From: a virus
Length of the DNA stretch: 41,817 bases
Virus record (IMG/VR): IMGVR_UViG_3300033571_000858
Location: 1-41,817 of that record
Strand: one strand, 5' to 3'
Below, in pieces: positions 38,210-41,817 of this stretch. The first letter of the stretch is position 1. Each line of letters starts with the position of its first letter. The position numbers and the translations under genes are program-made. The notes under the pieces were generated by a model. That model was not told the DNA's origin and made no database searches. It worked only from the letters and a program-made list of their open reading frames with translations.

Positions 38210-39402
38210 TTGTAAACCTTTAACAAGACGATATCAGTACTTATACGGCCATTAAGTTTGATTTCTGTAGCTTTAATACCTTTAAACCATTTCTTAGCGG
38301 CCGGCTTGCCGTTAGCACTAAACTCTTTAAGTTGATCTTTGGGCTTACGCAATGTCTTTTGTACACTTGCATTAGCATCAAAACCTACAATAGCACTATT
38401 CTTAACTGTCAATGCGCCTGCATATTGATCTGCAATGTAGATACCCAGCTTACGTGTCTTTGTGTTATACACCCAAAGTTCTTGCGCCGTGAGAATTGTA
38501 GTTGGGTCCGCACTTTTGAGACTAAGTTCTTTAAACTCTTTTGCGTACTTCAACTTGGCTACAACTTTTTCAGGTGTAACTGCTTTCTTTTTACGCGGAG
38601 CCTTGCTGGCTTTTTTAACTACGTTGTAGCTGTTAGCGTCTGCCAAAGCCTGTGTCCACCATTTGATAATGGTATTGACTTGGCGCTTGCCTAGATGCTT
38701 ATATGCTTCCAATACCTGCGGATCTTTGCTAGAGTTAACTTCTTCAAACTCTGCAATCTTTTTGTTAATAAACTCTTGTACTGTTTTAACCTGTACGGCA
38801 GGAACGTTCATCGAAGTCATCAATTCGACTAGCTTGGGTTCGCCTTTGAACTCAGCCATAAAGTCATCAAAACGACCTTCGAGTTCTCCCAGGAATTCTG
38901 CTGTCTTTTCAGCCATACGTTCTTGGATATTGAACTTTGGCTTGTCATCTACAACGACTTCGGCGACTTGATTACTAGTGTCAATGCCAACGTCTGCTTG
39001 TTTAAGCTGTTTAACAAGAGTACGAAGTGTACCGAATCGCAATGCGAGTCCAACTCGGCCTGCTCTTAGCGCAAAACCAACTGTGGGGCCTGGCCAAATG
39101 TCTCCACGCTTGACTGCTTCTGCTAATTTTTGGCGGCGTGGATTACGTGCAAGGAATTGAACTAGCCATTCTGCACTTTTCTTTTTATCCTGTGTATGTG
39201 CATACCAATTCAGTGAACGCAGGATCTGTGTTTTATACTCGCTGGCAGTCCAAGCCTGTTGTTCTTCTACGCTGGGGTAAGTTGGTTCTTCGCCCACATA
39301 CTTAGAATCAACTTCTCGATAGGCAACGGTTTTAGCAGGCGGTTCAAAACGCCAAGCCAATTTATCCGAGCTTGCTTGTTTAACGGGTCTTTTTGTAGCC
39401 AT
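38206..39402 (-). CDS. Conserved hypothetical phage protein upstream of the lyase
   Basis: A 398-residue, Lys- and Ala-rich protein with mostly helical sequence (ILRSLNWYAHTQDKKKSAEW, FLGELEGRFDDFMAEFKGEP). A basic linker (VKKASKAPRKKKAVTPEK) precedes a beta-rich end (ELWVYNTKTRKLGIYIADQY, GRISTDIVLLKVYK). I recall a similar C-terminal domain in T4-like marine phages as an unknown. A nucleic-acid or virion role is possible. TAGGAG site and a perfect early promoter upstream. Coupled by ATGA to the lipoprotein gene. Confidence 0.65.
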   Translation of the reverse strand: MATKRPVKQASSDKLAWRFEPPAKTVAYREVDSKYVGEEPTYPSVEEQQAWTASEYKTQILRSLNWYAHTQDKKKSAEWLVQFLARNPRRQKLAEAVKRGDIWPGPTVGFALRAGRVGLALRFGTLRTLVKQLKQADVGIDTSNQVAEVVVDDKPKFNIQERMAEKTAEFLGELEGRFDDFMAEFKGEPKLVELMTSMNVPAVQVKTVQEFINKKIAEFEEVNSSKDPQVLEAYKHLGKRQVNTIIKWWTQALADANSYNVVKKASKAPRKKKAVTPEKVVAKLKYAKEFKELSLKSADPTTILTAQELWVYNTKTRKLGIYIADQYAGALTVKNSAIVGFDANASVQKTLRKPKDQLKEFSANGKPAAKKWFKGIKATEIKLNGRISTDIVLLKVYK

Positions 39403-39424
39403 GTTTACTCCTAGGTAAAATGTA

Positions 39425-39453
39425 ATTATATGCTAACTTCTATTTTGTGTCAA
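39425..39453 (-). promoter_or_regulatory. Early promoter TTGACA-N17-TATAAT
   Basis: TTGACACAAAATAG at the -35, 17-base spacer, TATAAT. It overlaps the last codons of the metalloprotease gene and drives the 38206-39402 and lyase genes. Confidence 0.85.
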
Positions 39454-39877
39454 TTTCAAATGCGCGGCGCACCAAAAGTTCTTGCTTTGAAAAGGCATCT
39501 ATTTCCCATGGCATGTCCAAATACTTGGTTTTTTTGGTATACCTTTTGCCTTTCCAATATCTTACATCGCCGCGGTCGAAACGCATAATACCTTTGGCCA
39601 GCTGCCTTACGTGTACCATTTCGTGTGCTAAAGTAGTAGCCATTTCTATTAAAGCCATTGGGGTGATTCTTTTGGGCGCCCTGATCAACACTAGCATACA
39701 ATCAGCGAACTCAATGTTCATAGTAGAGCCTTGGAACTCTTTTTCCAAATCTTTTGTGACTTTTACTAGAACTGCTCGTTTACTGTTAGTCAACCCAAGT
39801 TGTTCAATAAACGAAGGCATCAGTGATTCCAAAAACTTTTGTATTTTTTGGCTAGTTGCTTCGACTTTATATTCCAT
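39440..39877 (-). CDS. SprT-like zinc metalloprotease
   Basis: A 145-residue protein with the zinc-binding HEMVH at residues 85-89 (LAHEMVHVRQ) and a later MPWEIDAFSKQ that can give the third ligand. This is the SprT/gluzincin pattern. Phage SprT-like proteins are rare and their substrates unknown; removal of DNA-bound or host proteins is a guess. AAAGG site and its own early promoter. Confidence 0.8.
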   Translation of the reverse strand: MEYKVEATSQKIQKFLESLMPSFIEQLGLTNSKRAVLVKVTKDLEKEFQGSTMNIEFADCMLVLIRAPKRITPMALIEMATTLAHEMVHVRQLAKGIMRFDRGDVRYWKGKRYTKKTKYLDMPWEIDAFSKQELLVRRAFEIDTK

Positions 39878-39905
39878 TCTGGACCTTTTTACTGTCTATA
39901 AGTGT

Positions 39906-39934
39906 ATTATATTACCAAAACCAATTTGTGTCAA
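39906..39934 (-). promoter_or_regulatory. Early promoter, perfect TTGACA-N17-TATAAT
   Basis: TTGACACAAATTGG at the -35, 17-base spacer, TATAAT. It directly follows the terminator at 39939-39958 and drives the metalloprotease gene 29 bases past the -10. Confidence 0.85.
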
Positions 39935-39938
39935 TAAA

Positions 39939-39958
39939 AAACCCGCCGAAGCGGGTTT
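39939..39958 (-). terminator. Intrinsic terminator with UUCG loop
   Basis: AAACCCGC-TTCG-GCGGGTTT with following U on the minus strand, an ultra-stable tetraloop hairpin. It ends the structural gene 39977-40624 and abuts the next -35. Confidence 0.9.
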
Positions 39959-39976
39959 GTAATACTTTTGTTTTTA

Positions 39977-40624
39977 TTAGTCGTTCCAGACTAGATTGCC
40001 GCCTACAATGCTGGCATTGTAAACTTGAACATCACTTAGTCCCCAGGAGTTAATGTTGACTTGTAAATTGTTGCCATTCCAATCCTGGCCTGCGGCAACT
40101 TGCACTCTGGTAAATCCACCTGCTGTAGTATTGTCAGGGTATGAATTATCATCGGTCCATACTCCGCCGTTTACAATCGATACTGCTGTGGCAACACCTG
40201 AGTTAGATGCTGTAACGCGAACTCTTAATGGTGTAGCAAAAGAAGCATGACGGAATTCAAATTCGTCACCCACGTCATTGGCAGTTCCTCCGGAACGTAC
40301 AGAAATACTTGTCACTGTTTCGTCACTGATAAATTCAGCGATGTCATCGCCCAAACTAGGGATAGTGCCGGATATTGAGCCAGCAACTGCACCTGGGATA
40401 GATGATACTCTAGCGGCAAATGTAAAGATGTTACCGTCTGGTACGCCTACCATATATAAGTCTGTTTTTAACTGTAGTGCTCTAACTGCTTTAGAATACA
40501 AGCTATCACTTGCTGTGTAGTTTGTTTCAATATCTGTGCCTATATCAACTACGAAATATGCCAATTCTGGAGTTCCTAATGTGTTCGCAGGGAAAACTTT
40601 TACCCAGTTATCTGTAATAGTCAT
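39977..40624 (-). CDS. Beta-rich probable virion structural protein
   Basis: A 215-residue protein. DNWVKVFPANTLGTPELAYF, then AVRALQLKTDLYMVGVPDG and FTFAARVSSIPGAVAGS, then strand-rich repeats ending FTRVQVAAGQDWNGNNLQVN. It shares an aromatic-strand-then-helix opening with 5612-6055 and 6153-6530. It has an exact TATAAATA late promoter, an AAAGGA site and its own strong terminator, so it is a single-gene late unit. Function is probably head or tail surface. Confidence 0.65.
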   Translation of the reverse strand: MTITDNWVKVFPANTLGTPELAYFVVDIGTDIETNYTASDSLYSKAVRALQLKTDLYMVGVPDGNIFTFAARVSSIPGAVAGSISGTIPSLGDDIAEFISDETVTSISVRSGGTANDVGDEFEFRHASFATPLRVRVTASNSGVATAVSIVNGGVWTDDNSYPDNTTAGGFTRVQVAAGQDWNGNNLQVNINSWGLSDVQVYNASIVGGNLVWND

Positions 40625-40652
40625 GATAAAATCCTTTAAAGTGTATTGTAAC

Positions 40653-40660
40653 TATTTATA
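40653..40660 (-). promoter_or_regulatory. Late promoter TATAAATA (exact)
   Basis: TATAAATA on the minus strand for the structural gene at 40624. It lies about 40 bases from the plus-strand late promoter of gp14, making a divergent late pair. Confidence 0.7.
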
Positions 40661-40701
40661 CGAAACACAGTAATTTAAAAGATAGCCAAAGAAAAACTTT
40701 A

Positions 40702-40709
40702 GGTAAATA
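40702..40709 (+). promoter_or_regulatory. Late promoter GGTAAATA, 7 bases before the gp14 ATG
   Basis: GGTAAATA on the plus strand, then GTACATT, then ATG at 40717. Transcription should start 1-3 bases before the ATG. No Shine-Dalgarno is present. Confidence 0.5.
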
Positions 40710-40716
40710 GTACATT

Positions 40717-41769
40717 ATGCCAAGACTAAGCCTGTGGAAATCCGAAAAAACCAACGACTACCATTTCATGGATAGACTTATCCGCGAACAATTTATGGTA
40801 GGCGGGACTGGCGTGTTAGTACACAAATATTTACAACCAGCAGATCAGGGCGCCAGTACTGATCCAACCAAGCCTAACTACAAGGCCGACGACGTACTCA
40901 ACGAAACTAAAATTCAAGACTTATTGTTCTTAGAGAATCGTGATAGGATTTATGATCCAGACGTCTATGAACTTCGAGGAGTTTATAACGTAGGAGATCA
41001 AGACTTTGACCTAACTCAGTTTGGATTGTTTCTAAGTGCTGACACTATTTTTATCAGTTTACATACCAATGACATGGTTGAACGCATGGGTAGAAAACTA
41101 ATGGCAGGTGATGTCATTGAACTACCACATATTAGAGACGACCTATTGTTAGATCAAAGCAAACCAGCTGTAAATAAATTTTATGTTGTTCAAGATGCTA
41201 GTCGTGCCGCTGAAGGTTTTAGTCAAACTTGGTATCCACACATCTGGCGCATTAAAGCAAGTCCGATGACAGATGCTCAAGAGTACAGAGATATTTTACA
41301 AAACAAAGCCAATGACTATGGCAACGATACATTAAAAGATGCGTTAAGTACATATCAAAAAGAATTAGAAATATCTAATGCTATTGTTGCTCGAGGTGAA
41401 CAGCTATCTCCCAACATATTAGATAATACAGCCAATACAGACGGATTACAAGATACTAGTAAGAATTATCAGCGCGATGCAAATCCAACATATGATCATG
41501 GTGAAGCATTAAATGAAGGATTGAGTTTCCCTCTAAATCCACATCAAGGAGATTTCTTCTTACGCACTGACTATCAACCGCCTGCAATGTTTGCTTATCG
41601 TGGCACTCGTTGGCAACGAATCAATACACCAAACGGTCCAGTTGATCTGCGAGACAAAGTTCTCAACGGTGCTGGATTTATTAATAATGATAACATAACT
41701 GTTGTAGGCGGTAAGGAAATGCCAGAACGTCAAGCATTAAGTCAAGTAGTTAAACCCAAGGCAGATTAA
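40717..41769 (+). CDS. 14: Neck protein gp14
   Basis: A 350-residue protein. IREQFMVGGTGVLVHKYL (about 22-39), LFLENRDRIYDPDVYELRGV and LFLSADTIFISLHTND, then GDVIELPHIRDDLLL and WYPHIWRIKASPM, resemble gp14 neck proteins of T4-like phages, which close the head with gp13. T4 gp14 is 256 residues; the extra length here includes a module (GDFFLRTDYQPPAMFAYRGT, residues 279-298) like the repeats in gp18. Late, probably leaderless expression. Confidence 0.75.
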   Translation: MPRLSLWKSEKTNDYHFMDRLIREQFMVGGTGVLVHKYLQPADQGASTDPTKPNYKADDVLNETKIQDLLFLENRDRIYDPDVYELRGVYNVGDQDFDLTQFGLFLSADTIFISLHTNDMVERMGRKLMAGDVIELPHIRDDLLLDQSKPAVNKFYVVQDASRAAEGFSQTWYPHIWRIKASPMTDAQEYRDILQNKANDYGNDTLKDALSTYQKELEISNAIVARGEQLSPNILDNTANTDGLQDTSKNYQRDANPTYDHGEALNEGLSFPLNPHQGDFFLRTDYQPPAMFAYRGTRWQRINTPNGPVDLRDKVLNGAGFINNDNITVVGGKEMPERQALSQVVKPKAD

Positions 41770-41771
41770 CC

Positions 41772-41817
41772 ATGCAATATTTTTACGATGAACAAATAAG
41801 AAAATACTTACTGCAAT
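41772..41817 (+). CDS. 15: Probable tail sheath stabiliser gp15, start only
   Basis: Only 15 codons are visible before the right edge (MQYFYDEQIRKYLLQ). The YFY-x-x-x-x-R-Y opening resembles T4 gp15 (MFGYFYNSSFRRY), the terminator protein of the tail sheath. The gene begins 2 bases after the gp14 stop, with AAGGCAG as ribosome site. The call rests on these few residues and on the gp13-gp14-gp15 order of T4-like phages. Confidence 0.5.
   Translation, partial: MQYFYDEQIRKYLLQ

Noticed and set aside
39456-39701. 81-codon minus-strand frame inside the metalloprotease gene
   Set aside because: Out of frame with the HEMVH-bearing protein, with no promoter or ribosome site of its own.
1-41817. tRNA genes, CRISPR arrays, insertion sequences or attachment sites
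   Set aside because: The gaps between genes are too short and none shows tRNA ends, regular repeats, transposase frames or direct repeats.

Overview
This window is part of the genome of a T4-like contractile-tailed phage (myovirus) that infects a Gram-negative bacterium. Recognisable T4-type core genes are the ribonucleotide reductase large subunit (nrdA, cut by the left edge), helicase gp41, primase gp61, helicase UvsW, recombinase UvsX with a UvsY-like partner, single-strand binding protein gp32, terminase subunits gp16 and gp17, head completion gp4, tail tube gp19, tail sheath gp18, dNMP kinase gp1, and neck proteins gp13 and gp14. A gp15-like start is cut by the right edge. The host cannot be named from the sequence. 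A signal-peptide subtilisin with an outer-membrane-like C-terminus and a lipoprotein lyase point to a Gram-negative host, and their style suggests, as inference only, an aquatic proteobacterium.

Layout. Almost everything is on the minus strand; only three complete genes (7679-8170, 11437-11805, 40717-41769) and the right-edge fragment are on plus. From left to right: 1-2022 holds nrdA, an unknown gene and an MGME1/RecB-type exonuclease. 2031-8170 holds about 14 small unknown genes, many behind late promoters and probably encoding virion or assembly proteins. 8167-15942 is the replication block: gp41, gp61, a virion-type gene, a miniature DnaE-like protein, small overlapping genes, a zinc-finger protein, a possible clamp-loader subunit and UvsW. 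16000-17445 holds an HNH homing endonuclease and a GIY-YIG-like (T5orf172) protein. 17445-22132 is a run of single early genes, each with its own near-perfect sigma70 promoter: a ParB-like protein, a secreted S8 peptidase, an AAA+ ATPase and a 43-residue protein. 22133-25409 is the recombination block (UvsY-like, UvsX, gp32). 25424-36993 is packaging and tail: a conserved unknown, gp17, two head-like proteins, gp16, gp4, a tube-like protein, gp19, gp18, a dNMP kinase/nucleotidase pair and gp13. 37043-39877 holds a lipoprotein lyase, an unknown protein and a SprT-like metalloprotease. 39977-41817 holds a structural protein and the divergent neck genes.

Regulation is unusually readable. Early promoters form a family that often extends the consensus -35 box to TTGACACAAATTGG, with a 17-base spacer and TATAAT. 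Late promoters are T4-like octamers (TATAAATA, GATAAATA, GGTAAATA, GCTAAATA). Genes that have no Shine-Dalgarno and are not coupled to an upstream gene consistently have a promoter -10 element only 5-8 bases before the start codon, which suggests planned leaderless mRNAs. The gp13 gene sits behind a hairpin that hides its ribosome site and carries a late promoter in the loop, the same logic known from T4 genes e and soc. The most unusual cargo is the secreted S8 peptidase, the lipoprotein lyase and the mini-DnaE protein.

There is no gene-free stretch longer than about 160 bases, and I see no tRNA, rRNA or CRISPR array.
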